Shown one piece after another: positions 29,991 through 40,300 of a stretch of DNA of 64,000 nucleotides (positions within the stretch are counted from its first letter, which is position 1; every line of letters begins with the position of its first letter). Below the pieces are notes generated by a model. That model made no database searches, was not told the DNA's origin, and saw nothing but the letters and a program-made list of their open reading frames with translations. Source of the DNA: Elmis aenea (lineage: Eukaryota; Arthropoda; Insecta; Coleoptera; Elmidae); the NCBI GenBank assembly GCA_947652605.1, contig OX393583.1:8411222-8475221 (forward strand), read 5' to 3'. The translations under genes and the position numbers were made by a program.

Positions 29991-30539
29991 TGTCTGTTAA
30001 ATAAGTTGATTTGGAACACCAAAAACCAAATAATAACTTTTATTTAAGCTTTGTCCAATATAATTAAAATATAGGAGTATAATTTTTTGTTTTAGATTTA
30101 GATATTTGTAGCAGTTAAATATTTGGTTTTAAACATATAAACAGTTAAAAATTTCGCGGCACCCTTCTGGCGTACTTACGGCACCCTAGGGTGCCGCGGC
30201 ACCCAGTTTGAGAACCACTGGTGTAGACGAAGAAATGTGGGCGAAGAATTGTGGAGGCGAAGAATTGTGGGCGAAGAATGTTCCTAGACCCGAATATATT
30301 AAACATAATTCTCTTACAATGCTTGGCTTTATCACACACTCTTCAAAACATTTCAGTAATGTTAAAGTTATTAGAACACTGTATTTTTCATATATTAATA
30401 GTATTTTAAATTTTGCTTTTATTATATGGAACCCACAATATCAGTAAAATCGAGGAATTCAAAACAAATTTACTTAATTTCATAATATTTCTTCACAAAA
30501 TTGTTATAAAAATGTTCTGTTATTGTTCGTCTTAAAATG

Positions 30540-30606
30540 GCGCCCTTCTTGAGCAGGCGTCTGTGCGGGGCACAACCTGCACACCCGCATAGGACGGCCC
30601 TGGTTA
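30540..30606. mobile_element. Solitary hAT-like end
   Basis: The reverse strand reads CAGGGCCGTCCTATGCGGGT, a hAT-type terminus related to the one at 24079. No partner found. Confidence 0.45.
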
Positions 30607-30736
30607 AAACAAAAATAGTTGGTTCTCTATAAATTATTACAATTAAAGTTTTTTTAAGAGCCTTTTTCTTTAATAAACTTAGCTACCCCAATATTTAATC
30701 TTAAGGAAAGCTGTTTTTTTACCTTATTCGACATAT

Positions 30737-32286
30737 CAGTCGCCTAGATGCAAAAACCGACAAGTCCACTTAAATCGATTTTGAGATAAATCAAAAAAAC
30801 TTGTCAAATCATTACTTGGCTAGATAGAGCTGCAGAATTTTAGTTATAGGCTTTATTTAATTAATAAATAGCAATCAATTACAATTAAGAAATCAGGGAT
30901 ACATAGTTTACCTAAAAAATGAGACTTTAATATGGACATGTCTGTTTTTGCACCTCAATTCTATAATTTCTTCAACAAAACACATTTTATTTCAACAAAT
31001 ATTTTTATTTTTAAATTTTAATTGTTTAATACAATTTGTGTAAGAATATCAATTATTTTTAAATTTCAAATTCTACAGTTTCAACTTCACAGTTACTTTC
31101 TTCTACAGGTAATTGGCCCATTAAAAGGTCCGCGTAGGCTTCTACAAAAAAGTTTAAGGAATCTTGTTTCATCCAATCTTGTCCATAATGTTTTTCTAAT
31201 AATTTCGATACACTCTCCTTCTTATCTTTGTTAATTAACATTCCATGAATTACTTCTTTTGGATTCATTTGGCCGATATGTTTGCCTCTTTTACATAAAC
31301 CTTTTGGAATGCAAACGTTATTCCTGTAAACCGGTTCTCCTTTTACAAGAGGACACTTATTGTTATTTCTGCCCTTGAAAATCGTGTTTTTTTTTGATGG
31401 CTGAAATTTAAAATGCCAATTACCAGGTTGTTTCAGAACATTCTGGCATTCGCTTTTCCAGTCCAAAACTGCGAAGTCCTTTCCAATTCTATAAACAGTC
31501 CCAAATTGCTTGATTATATTTACGTATATTTCGGGATGAATAATTTCCCTCTGTTTTTTAACTTCTTTTTCAATTTGGCCAAACACTCGATCCGGAGGGA
31601 TGTAGGAATGACCAACAACTGGAAAAATTAACTGAATTTTTTCTATTTGCCGTGGAGCTTGATGCTGAAGCCAATAGATCAACATAGCGAGAACTATTGA
31701 ATTTTTATTTTGTGCCCCACAACCATCACACATGAGGCGCACAATTTTAATGTTTTCTGCAAAATCATAATTTCTTAGTGAATGATTTAGAGCAGAAGAA
31801 ATTTCGTTTGAACTTTTTTGATGTTCAAATTTTGTTCACACGTAAGAATTTACACTTCGTGGATTCAATTTACTATTGGATTTGTCAATTGGCCTGGGTT
31901 ATTTAGTTTTTCCAGTAAATCCATAATAAAGGTTTTATTAAAGCAACTATTAACGAAAACGCACAACACCCTTGACGTATGATAAACACACTAATGATAA
32001 CAAGAACTGCTAATGCCGTTATTTAACTACATACGAGTATAACTGTAAATAAGTGCGCTGCCGTTATAAGCCCTTTGGAATGTCGGCTTTTGCACCAAAA
32101 ACCGCACGGGTTATGTCGGTTTTTGCATCTAAGATAAAATTTTATCAGTGAATAACGTAAAACTAGTCGACTTTTGAATCTCAAATTTATGTTTAACATG
32201 TAGGCCTTTGCATTGGGAATCCAATAATATATAAAACTCATTTTCAAAAAAAGTGTGACTTGTCGGGTTTTGCGTCTAGGCGACTG
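30737..32286 (-). mobile_element. TIR transposon with DUF7869-like transposase relic
   Basis: Inverse ends CAGTCGCCTAGATGCAAAAA (30737) and, from the right, CAGTCGCCTAGACGCAAAAC (to 32286). ATAT flanks both, which is either a 4-bp duplication or part of the repeat. A motif close to TGTCGGTTTTTGCATCTAAG recurs in both subterminal regions (about 30743, 30939, 32081, 32114, 32164, 32200, 32261). At 1.55 kb and with a shortened gene it looks like an internally deleted copy. Confidence 0.85.
31059..31858 (-). pseudogene. DUF7869-like transposase, 5'-truncated
   Basis: Minus strand. The readable frame begins SSNEISSALNHSLRNYDFAE and continues VRLMCDGCGAQNKNSIVLAM, LIYWL, FPVVGHSYIPPDRVFGQIEK and on to a stop at 31059; a TGA closes it upstream. 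The pattern CDGC.GQNKN...M..YW followed by FPVVGHS..P.DR.FG..EK is characteristic of the DUF7869 proteins that many insect genomes encode in repeated copies, and which I take to be transposases. The N-terminal half is missing. The second half (about 227 codons) is uninterrupted. Confidence 0.75.
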
Positions 32287-32879
32287 ATATCTGGAAAATT
32301 ACTTTTCGTAACCCTGCGTATAAACGTGTTGCCACGAATTAGTTAATCCAGGTAATTAGAATTAAATACAGTTAAATATAAGGTTTGATGTTTCCCAACC
32401 GCTTACACACCGTTTTACAACATTCTGCTAAAGCAATGCAAGTAATAATGTAATGAAAACGCATGTTCGTTACGTCAAAAACGACTCGGCTTTTACGGTA
32501 CTACGAATCGAATGAAAGTTTTTTTTTACACGCCCTACTGACAATAGATTGCCATCACTGGCTGTGATGAAATATAGTAATGACATGTTCGAGTTGAATA
32601 ATACTATCAAAATTTTGATACGGGCAATCAATTATCCGACTCTAGTCAAGTAAAAAAAATATTAATGATTATGCGGGTATGTGTGTTGTGTACTTGTATG
32701 AACCAAGGGAGTGCCCCGCTTTGGAAGCCCAAGTGGGACACATCCCCTGCGGCTATTCCGGGAACGAAACAAGCCTGTCAAAAACGCAAAAAAAAAACTT
32801 TCACGCACTTTTTTTTATACACTGCGAAAAAAATCAAATTTGGTTACTTAAGAAAATGGGCGATTCTAATCTTACATAT
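32287..32879. other. Spacer before the LINE
   Basis: Contains an open frame from 32665 that runs into the LINE, but these first ~70 codons show no family resemblance and are probably fortuitous. Confidence 0.5.
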
Positions 32880-35504
32880 TGCTAATTTCAAAGGGGCTAT
32901 TGTTTCAAGTTATTGCCAGCAATATCTTTCACTCTACAATATTGAAGGTCAATTCGAGTGTTCTTGTATCATAAACATTTCTTTCAAAATTATTATTGCC
33001 TGTATTTATCGAACTAATTTAGGCTCTCTTGATATTTTCTTCAATTGTCTTGAGAAATTTTTAGAAGAAAGCTTCGTTACTTTCTCAGAATATAAAATTA
33101 TACTCACAGGTGATTTAAATATTTGCTTGCTAAATATAAATAAAAATAAAAATAGTAAACTGTTTCTCGACATACTCCACAGTCAAAATTATGAACAAAC
33201 AATATTTGAAGCAACCCGGGTTACCAAACAATCAAAATCTCTCATTGACTGCATTTTCATTAAAAACTTCTGCGACACAGACCCTAAAAGCTGTGGGAAA
33301 GTTATCAAAACAGCACTGTCTGACCACTACGGCCAGTCAGTTGAAGTAAAAATTGAAAAAGTACATCACAAGGACGACACCCCCAAAAATCTAACCGCAA
33401 GGATCTTCTCACACAATAAACTAGAAGAATTTAGAGCAAACCTTGCAAACCGTAATTGGGATGAAGTATACCTATCATCGGACGTAAACTCGGCTTATGA
33501 AATTTTCTTAAAAATATATAAAGAATTCTTTGATATTATTTTCAAACCGAAAACCATAAAACAAAGGCCAAACCACAGAAACTGGATCACTACCGGCATC
33601 AAAATATCCTGCTCTAACAAACGACAACTATATGTAAATTACAGGGAAGGTCGAATATCCGAGGAATATTTTAAAACATACTCTAAAATATTAAAATGTA
33701 CCATCCGTCTTGCAAAACGACTCTCGGACGAAAAATACATTAAAACGGCAAAAAACAAAAGTAAAGCGACATGGGAAGTTATAGGCAACTATATGGGAAA
33801 AAGGCAAAAAGAAGAAAATTTTATCAACAATGTCAAAAATACAGGCGACAACCCATTAGACATACTAAATAACGTAAATGAACTATTTATAAATATGTGC
33901 CCCGACAATACAGATGGGTCAATTTCGGAAACCAGCCACTTCAAACAAAATAATATGTCCATCTATCTACGTCCCACTTCTTACGAGGAAATTTATAAAA
34001 CTATAATGTTACTTAAAAACACAAAATCAACAGGAGAGGATGAAATACCAACAAACCTCTTAAAACATACTGCCGACCTAATATCTGGACCTTTGAATCA
34101 CATCATAAACCTTTCTTTAAAAAATGGCATATTTCCAAACAAACTAAAATGTGCAAAAATCAAACCTATCTACAAAAAAGGGGATGTAAGTGACATAGGA
34201 AACTATAGGCCCATAGCCATACTTACAAACATCAGTAAGATATTTGAAAAAATAATCTACAACAGAATTGAAAATTACTTAGACCACTATGGCATAATAA
34301 ACAACGCTCAAAATGGTTTCAGAAAAGGCAAGACAACTACCCGTGCTATTTACATGGCAATCCGAAATGTACTTCAATCCCTCAACAAAGACAAACACAC
34401 CATGGTCATGTGTGTTGATCTCTCAAAAGCTTTTGATAGTGTTGACCACGAGATACTGCTAACGAAATTAGAACACTATGGTATACGAGGGACCGCCCAT
34501 AATCTTATAACATCTTATCTTTCGGAAAGAAACCAATACGTTGCCGGAAAAGACACGTCAGGTAGATTTCTAAAATCCAACAAAAAGAAAATCAAAAAAG
34601 GAGTCCCGCAAGGATCAATCTTGGGCCCCCTCTTATACATACTGTACACAAATGATCTTCCAGATTTTGTCAAAACTTCCCTTATACAATTTGCCGATGA
34701 CACATCTGCCATTATTAGTGACTCAGATTCCAAAAACTCCAACATTGGTTTACGTTAAATAATCTAACCTTAAACGTCAATAAAACGCAAGTTATAAAAT
34801 TTTCACAAAGTAAAATAACCTCTGACTTAAAATTTCAAAATAATTCCACAAGTATAAATGTTGTTAATAAAATATCTTTTCTTGGTTTATGTATTGACTC
34901 TAGACTGGACTGGTCATACCACATCGAACGCCTGTCACAAAGCCTGTCACGGTACCCTTTTGCACTAAAAAACCTAAAAAAATTGGTCAATGCAAACGTG
35001 GCCAAAACTGCATATCATGCATATGTCGAATCTAGGTTACGCTATGCTGTAATTTTTTGGGGTAACGCTAGTGACTCAGAACGCCTCTTCATTATACAAA
35101 AGCGATGTATAAGAAATATATTTGGCCTGAACTACCGAGATCACTGCAAAGAAACTTTTCGTGACAACGAAATATTAACCTTTTACGGTCTATTTATCCT
35201 CGAAGCCATCATGTTCGTAAAAAATAATGTAGATCTGTTCGAAGAGAATATAAGAAATCATGCAGCCAATACGCGTCATAAAAAAAACCTAAAACCCGAT
35301 TGTTTCAAATATACCTATCTTCAAAAAAATGTAGCCTCCACAGTTATTGCTATATATAATAAATTTAACACATCACCTGAGAGTATAATAAATCTTCCCA
35401 CCCGCGAATTGAAGAAGAAATTAAGAAAAGTTCTGATTTCTAAAGCTTACTATGGAGTAAGCGAATATTTAAATGATGCTGACTTTATAAAATGTTATAT
35501 TTAA
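32880..35504 (+). pseudogene. LINE ORF2: endonuclease and reverse transcriptase
   Basis: The endonuclease part has KIILTGDLNI, SLIDCIFI and LSDHYGQ (the GDxN, D and SDH motifs); the N-terminal catalytic residues are lost by truncation. RT follows: PIYKKGDVSDIGNYRPIAIL, MCVDLSKAFDSVDHEILL, KKGVPQGSILGPLLYILYTN and the catalytic FADD (QFADDTSAII). After a stop at 34756-34758 the next frame continues TLNNLTLNVNKTQVIKF, LGLCIDSRLDW and the C-terminus to TAA at 35504. One frameshift/deletion near 34740 is the only clear lesion downstream of the truncation. Confidence 0.9.
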
Positions 35505-35646
35505 ATATCATTTTTCTGTGTATTTACCTTTTTATTAACTATGTATATTATTTGTAATGTACGTAAATTATTATTGTGACAAGTTCTACACCTTTTTTGG
35601 GATATTCAGAACAAATAAAGATTATTATTATTATTATTATTATTAT
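32880..35646 (+). mobile_element. 5'-truncated LINE (Jockey/CR1 group)
   Basis: Non-LTR retrotransposon with part of the endonuclease, a full RT domain, a C-terminal region and a 3' tail of (ATT)n at 35621-35646. The LINE homology begins near NFKGAIVSSYCQ. The 3' UTR is about 115 bp. It is among the best preserved elements in the window. A target duplication was not identified. Confidence 0.9.
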
Positions 35647-35801
35647 GGAAAACCGCCGTTGATTAACACATCCTCTGCTGTTTCCGTAAAAAGTTTTTTT
35701 TTAAATACATTTTTTAAAATTTTAATTATAGGTAAATATGCATATTTTATTTTTTTTAATGAAAAATTAAATGTAGCTTGTCAATTGCGTTTATTTCATA
35801 G

Positions 35802-35978
35802 CATGGGCTTCCGCAGGGGCGATGGGCAAACGGGACACTTGTCCCCTCCTGGGATCGAGTAAAAAATAGTACTTGTAAAAATAAATCTTAAAAATTAAAA
35901 AATTTAATTAAAATTTACATCTATCATTATTTGTCTCTAAGCTTTGCCCCCCTGGACAATTTTTTGCGGACACCCATT
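35802..35978. mobile_element. hAT-type MITE, second copy of the 3541 family
   Basis: Ends CATGGGCTTCCGCAG and TGCGGACACCCAT(T), flanked by TTTCATAG and TTTCGTAG (7 of 8 identical). The GGGCAAACGGGACACTTGTC motif inside matches the 3541 element's CAAGTGCCCCGTTTGCCC in inverse sense. Confidence 0.8.
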
Positions 35979-36000
35979 TTTCGTAGTCTACAATAATGTA

Positions 36001-36892
36001 TAGAGTAAAGTGCCCTAATATGGAATACTTTTTTGTATTCGGCAATAATATTCACATTTATTCAACAAAATTTTGCAAAAAATTTATAAGGAATTTGTAA
36101 TGAATACGCAACACATTACTCGAATTCTGGTACGATAATACTATAGATATTTCTTATATAGCTATTTTTTTTTAATGTTACTACTATTCCATATTAAGCT
36201 CCCGGGGAACCTAATATGGAATACTAGGGGTTCTTAATATGTAATATAGAATTATATAGGAAATATACATTAAAATAAACAACTGCTCATAGATTAATCT
36301 TTTATTTCTTTCTGATTTGCATTATTACTTAAACCAAACCAAAACTCTGTTATTTATGTAAATTAAATTATAATTCAAGTGTCATTCGAACTAAATGTTG
36401 ATAATTTATTTATTTTTTTCGTGTGCCCATTTCTGACAGTTTTGACACTGAACCCATATTCCTGTACTTGGTGACCATAATCATATTCATTATAAGGCAC
36501 CTCTATGTATTCCATATTAGGCATCAATGTGACATTTCAAAAATCGGTATATGTAAAACATGAAATGGCCCCAATCAAAATTTTGGTCTATTTAATTGAA
36601 ATGTAAAGGATCATGCTATATAAACATGCAATAAAATATTTTATATCATTTACCCTAGCATATAATATTTTGCACTGAAAGATTTAGCCTAAAAACTCAT
36701 TATCACGTCAAAAATATATTTGAATCTGTTATGTAATCTAGTGAATATTTTTTAACTATTTTACATTTGGGAATGTGTGATCAATGTACAAATAGGTACA
36801 TATACTTTTCAACAGATATCGCTTATTCATTGTCATAAAACTGATGTATTCCATAATAGGTAACTGTTCCATATTAGGGGACTTTACTCTAG
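36001..36892. mobile_element. TA-flanked MITE rich in CCATATTAGG motifs
   Basis: The ends TAGAGTAAAGTGCCCTAATA and its inverse TATTAGGGGACTTTACTCTA are mirrored, consistent with TA plus GAGTAAAG termini. CC(A/T)6GG sequences occur at 36014-36023, 36210-36219, 36512-36521, 36851-36860 and 36869-36878. No transposase. Confidence 0.8.
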
Positions 36893-37214
36893 TATTTATG
36901 CGACTTGCGTTACAGTAGCGCCCAGTGTCACCTGAGGGTGACGACAGCAATAAAAAAATTTGATGTTCCGTCATTATTAACAGCAATAGACAATATTTAA
37001 TAATGCCGTCTCGCTGGCACTTTTCATGGGAATTGGAGGGTAAAATTGGGATAAAATTGCGTAATTTCAGTCGGAAACAAGTACCATGGTCCTTTAGAAT
37101 CAGAAGTTATTGAATAAAAAAACTTAAAACAATTACTTTTTATCTTTCTGTTAAAATATCTTCATTGTTAGAGCAATTGAAAGTAAAATTACATTTTCAA
37201 ATAAATTCTTTACA

Positions 37215-37466
37215 CTCTAAACCGGTATTTCTCGAAGTGTGGCCTGTGGACCCCGAGTCCTTAAGCTTTCAAAAATGATCCAGATTCATTATTGAATAAA
37301 CATTTCATTACTTATCTGTGAATTTCAAGTCTACAAAAAATTACGATGATATGTAATAAAAATAGAAAACATATTCTCTACAATACAATTCAGTGGGGTC
37401 TTCCGTTAGCTTTTAATTTTGGAAGGGGCCCTCAGAGTAAAAAGTTTGAGAAACACTGCTCTAAAC
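37215..37466. mobile_element. hAT-type MITE with 8-bp duplication
   Basis: A 236-bp element (37223-37458) starting CGGTATTTCTCGAAGTGTGG and ending AGTTTGAGAAACACTG, flanked by exact CTCTAAAC (37215-37222, 37459-37466). The inner parts GGACCCCGAGTCC and AGGGGCCC resemble other hAT MITEs. Confidence 0.85.
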
Positions 37467-37760
37467 GAATATTAAATATAATAAATACGTCTATCAGGAT
37501 CAGGCCATCAGGCGTCTAATTTGCATCTAACTATAGCTGTTATAATTTGTCGTATATTAATACTCATAGACATACTCATGTCAGTCATATCATAGTCGTT
37601 TTCCAAAAGGACGCGAACTACATCTGTTCTACTCCTGAACTGTACTACTCTTAAAGTACACCTAAAATGCCAATTGGAACATCCACACGTCACTTGAGTT
37701 GTGCATAACCTCAAATAATCACTGTCATATCTCACTTCACACTGTCGTGTGATTTTTAAC

Positions 37761-38421
37761 ATGGCTTCTGAACAAACCTTAAAACACATATGGCAGTGTA
37801 ATGAAACTATTGCATTAATTCATTCAATGGCAAGTCACTTTGACGAATTAAATCATCCTAAAGGCAGAAAATTTGTGTTTGACAACGTTTCTAATAATTT
37901 ACTAAGCCAAAAATTTTCTGTTAGTGCACAACAATGTCAAGTAAAATGGAAAAGCTTAGTAAGAAGCTATAAAACTTGCAAAGACTCAAAAGAAAAAAGT
38001 GGCCGAGGGTCAACAAGATTTTTATTTTTGGAAGAAATGGACACGATTTTAGGAGAAAAACCAATAATGGCGTGTACCCATACCCTAGAATCGTCAGGTG
38101 TAAATATAGATTTTGAACACGAAAATTCCAGTGTTGAAACAGAACTGGATAATAATGAATTTGAAGAAAATGAACTTCCTGAAGTTCAAAAAAAAGGTGA
38201 TAATTTGATTTAAATATTCGGAACTTATACTAATTATAATTATTTATATACTTCTAGAATCAACGAAAAAAGTAAATAGAAAGAGGAAAACACTTTCAGA
38301 ATCCTTTCTAAACCTCAAAAAGGAAGAGTACGCAAAAAAACAAAAGCGTCATGATGAAAAAATATTACTAGAAAAAAAAAAAATTGAACTTTTAGAAAAG
38401 TTTTTAAGCAACAATAAATAA
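37761..38421 (+). CDS. Harbinger Myb/SANT-like DNA-binding protein
   Basis: Two exons, 37761-38196 and 38258-38421, joined over a 61-bp GT-AG intron (AAAG|GTGATAAT ... TTCTAG|AATC); 199 residues. Reading on without splicing gives an early stop after VQKKGDNLI. Residues about 8-100 form a trihelix/MADF-like Myb domain with the three spaced aromatics (HIWQCNETIALIHSM, QCQVKWKSLVRSYK, RFLFLEEMDTILGEKP). An acidic linker follows. Exon 2 gives a basic, coiled-coil tail (KRKTLSESFLNLKKEEY, LLEKKKIELLEKFLSNNK). In Harbinger elements the Myb-like partner helps nuclear import of the transposase and binding to the element ends; that role is by family knowledge. No stop or frameshift. Confidence 0.85.
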
Positions 38422-38782
38422 ATTTATTATGATGTATTTGATTAGTTATTTCTGATTTTTGTAATGGCAATATTTATTTTAGAATTTTTTTTTCTTTATT
38501 TTGCTAGTCAGTTAATGTTGTAGATTGTAGAATGTTATTATTAATTTATATTTGTTAATTTTTGAATATTATTATTTTGTTTTTTTTATAAAAAAAGTTA
38601 TTGTTTATTACTTAGTGGAAATATTGAAATGGTTTTAATTTTTCATCAAATTTGATCTCTTATTTAATTTAGGTATTGTGAAATATGTATTAAGTAAAAT
38701 CCTTAAATATAAGTACAAAAAATTATAATTTTAAGATATAAAATATTTACAATTTTTTAAAAATAAATTCATTTAGAATATA

Positions 38783-39928
38783 TTAAAACATTTTCCGAAA
38801 TATGTCTTGCCGTTTATTATTATTTCCCATTATTAGCAATTCGTCATCATCACCCTCAACATCATCAATTTCATTATAAAGCTCAACATTTGTAGAATCA
38901 TTTTCAAGAATACAAATGTTGTGTAGAACACATGCTGCCATAGTGCATTTAACAATTAAGTTAATGTTGTTATTTTCAAAAAATTGTAATCTTCTAAATC
39001 GCCCTTTCAGCAATCCATATGCATTTTCAATTACCATTCGTAAACTTGAAATCTTTGTGTTAAAGGTAATTTGATTTGCATTCAAAGATCCATTATCTTT
39101 GAAGGGAGGTACTATCCAACTTAAACTTGGGTATGCTGAATCGCCCAATAAAAAGTATTTTCCATAGAATAATGATTCTTCATTTCTATAAGCTTTTTTG
39201 TAAATTTGGGATTTTTTCAATAGTCTTGCATCGTGCAATGATCCGGGTTCTCCACAATATACATCAATAAATAATTTTTGATGATTAGCTACACACTGTA
39301 AAAGAATGCTGGAATATTTTTTTCTGTTAATATAACTCTCAGGATGTTCACTAACTCTATTTATTTTGATATGGCTTCCGTCAATTGCACCTATTATATC
39401 TTCTATATTTTTTCTAGCTTTAAACACAGCAGCATTTTGTTTTGCTTCTTGCCTACTTGGCCATTTAATATATTCACTTCTGTACAAATTTAAAAAATTT
39501 ACCACTCTCCCTAAACATCTGTGTGCCGAGCTTAGTGAGACATCAAATCTATCACTTATTTGGCGAAATGTCTCAGAATTGGCTAAATACCAAATACTTA
39601 ATAAGACAGATTTCTCTGAAGTAACTTTTTCTAAACCAAATACATTTTTAGGCTTAAACTCACTATTTTCAAACTTATTAATTATTATATTTACTGTCTC
39701 TCTACTCATCCTGAAATGTAGTCGAAATTCTTCCTCTGTGTATTTTTGAACAGTTACTTCAACATAATTATTAATTCGTGTTAAAACTCGACTATCTATA
39801 ATTTTAAGTATTTTTTCATCCTCTTCATTTGAAGAGGCATCACTTTCACTATCCATAGTTTCGCAAAACAGAGTTAATATTAACCCTTTGTTGGATAAAT
39901 CCATAATTAATCTACGAGAAACATACAT
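38783..39928 (-). CDS. PIF/Harbinger DDE transposase
   Basis: An uninterrupted 381-codon frame of normal length for the family. An acidic N-terminus (about residues 25-42; a second possible start is Met25) precedes a helix-turn-helix-like region (LSIWYLANSETFRQISDRFD, VSLSSAHRCL). The DDE nuclease fold has GAIDGSHIKI (first Asp), LLGDSAYP (second Asp) and VIENAYGLLKGRFRRL (Glu), plus LHNICI near the end. It cuts and joins DNA at the element termini, with a preference for TAA/TTA targets. All three catalytic residues are present. It converges on the Myb gene with a 361-bp gap. Confidence 0.93.
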   Translation of the reverse strand: MYVSRRLIMDLSNKGLILTLFCETMDSESDASSNEEDEKILKIIDSRVLTRINNYVEVTVQKYTEEEFRLHFRMSRETVNIIINKFENSEFKPKNVFGLEKVTSEKSVLLSIWYLANSETFRQISDRFDVSLSSAHRCLGRVVNFLNLYRSEYIKWPSRQEAKQNAAVFKARKNIEDIIGAIDGSHIKINRVSEHPESYINRKKYSSILLQCVANHQKLFIDVYCGEPGSLHDARLLKKSQIYKKAYRNEESLFYGKYFLLGDSAYPSLSWIVPPFKDNGSLNANQITFNTKISSLRMVIENAYGLLKGRFRRLQFFENNNINLIVKCTMAACVLHNICILENDSTNVELYNEIDDVEGDDDELLIMGNNNKRQDIFRKMF

Positions 39929-40300
39929 TTTTATAATTTTATTTATACAAAAAACAAAGTAAAATTTTTTTGTTCGAGTTTTATATCTACTGGTATAATA
40001 TCATAACCACATACCTTGCTTTATAACAGAAATTATCAATTGTATTATGTGGAAATCAGTGAAACAACATAAAACATAACCTAAAAGTGTTACAAACACC
40101 TGAACCACCCCAAGAAATTTCTAGTGCTTGAGCGGGCAGGGGAAGGAAAGACTTGAGCAGTTCAGGAGTAGGAAACGCGGACAATTGGAACGTGCGCCTT
40201 AGGTGCTTGTCACTCTTGGAGTACTCCGGAGCTACTCTTTTGGCCTTTTGGAAAACGACTCATGTCAGTCACGTCATGTCATTTCAGTCATGTCTGTGTA

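Larger units (their letters stand above)
28774..30220 (-). mobile_element. hAT transposon with perfect 8-bp duplication
   Basis: Ends CAGTGGTTCTCAAACTT and its inverse CAGTTTGAGAACCACTG, flanked by exact GTGTAGAC (28766-28773 and 30221-30228). The second terminal motif GGCGGCAC and GTGCCGCGGCACC is also mirrored. 1,447 bp, of which 363 bp are a later MITE insertion (29541-29903). The minus strand carries a decayed transposase end. Confidence 0.92.
28288..30284. mobile_element. Foldback-type element with tandem-repeat arms
   Basis: Both ends read GGAACATTCTTCGCC inward and consist of 14-17 base repeats of (A)ATTCTTCGCCCACA: about 8 on the left (28292-28415), fewer on the right (28738-28772 and 30229-30280). 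Inside these, unique inverse arms (GCATACAAGCATATCACAAA against its complement near 28735-28716) continue to about 28500 and 28655. Long terminal repeats made of short tandem repeats are the plan of foldback (FB) elements. The right arm is split by a hAT. No coding capacity or clear target duplication. Confidence 0.8.
26683..30510 (+). pseudogene. Jockey-like LINE RT split by nested transposons
   Basis: Three plus-strand pieces belong to one reverse transcriptase. 26683-26833 reads FVKVTSGVPQGSLLAPLLFN then YQQYANDLKI (catalytic YADD mutated to YAND). 28024-28287 reads DDLHRLEIYWQTKKVALNVS and GLGILLDPKVLFGEEIEYV. 30285 to ~30510 reads LGFITHSSKHFSNVKVIRTL and FAFIIWNPQY. They follow the known domain order (RT palm, LG.LD, thumb/C-terminus). 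The first split is a hAT-type element and the second a foldback element. Stops and frameshifts make it dead. Confidence 0.85.
37540..40300. mobile_element. PIF/Harbinger transposon, apparently intact
   Basis: Contains both genes typical of Harbinger elements, converging: a Myb/SANT-like protein (plus strand) and a DDE transposase (minus strand). Outside the genes AGTCGTTTTCCAAAAGG (37594-37610) and its exact inverse (40244-40260) are mirrored, followed outward on both sides by ATGTCAGTCA-like repeats. GTTCAGGAGTAG is also mirrored (37629-37640, 40160-40171). The exact ends and the 3-bp duplication could not be fixed by eye. Confidence 0.8.

Noticed and set aside
32665..32880. First ~70 codons of the 697-codon open frame as the true LINE start
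   Set aside because: No resemblance to an endonuclease N-terminus; similarity begins near 32880, so the Met is fortuitous.
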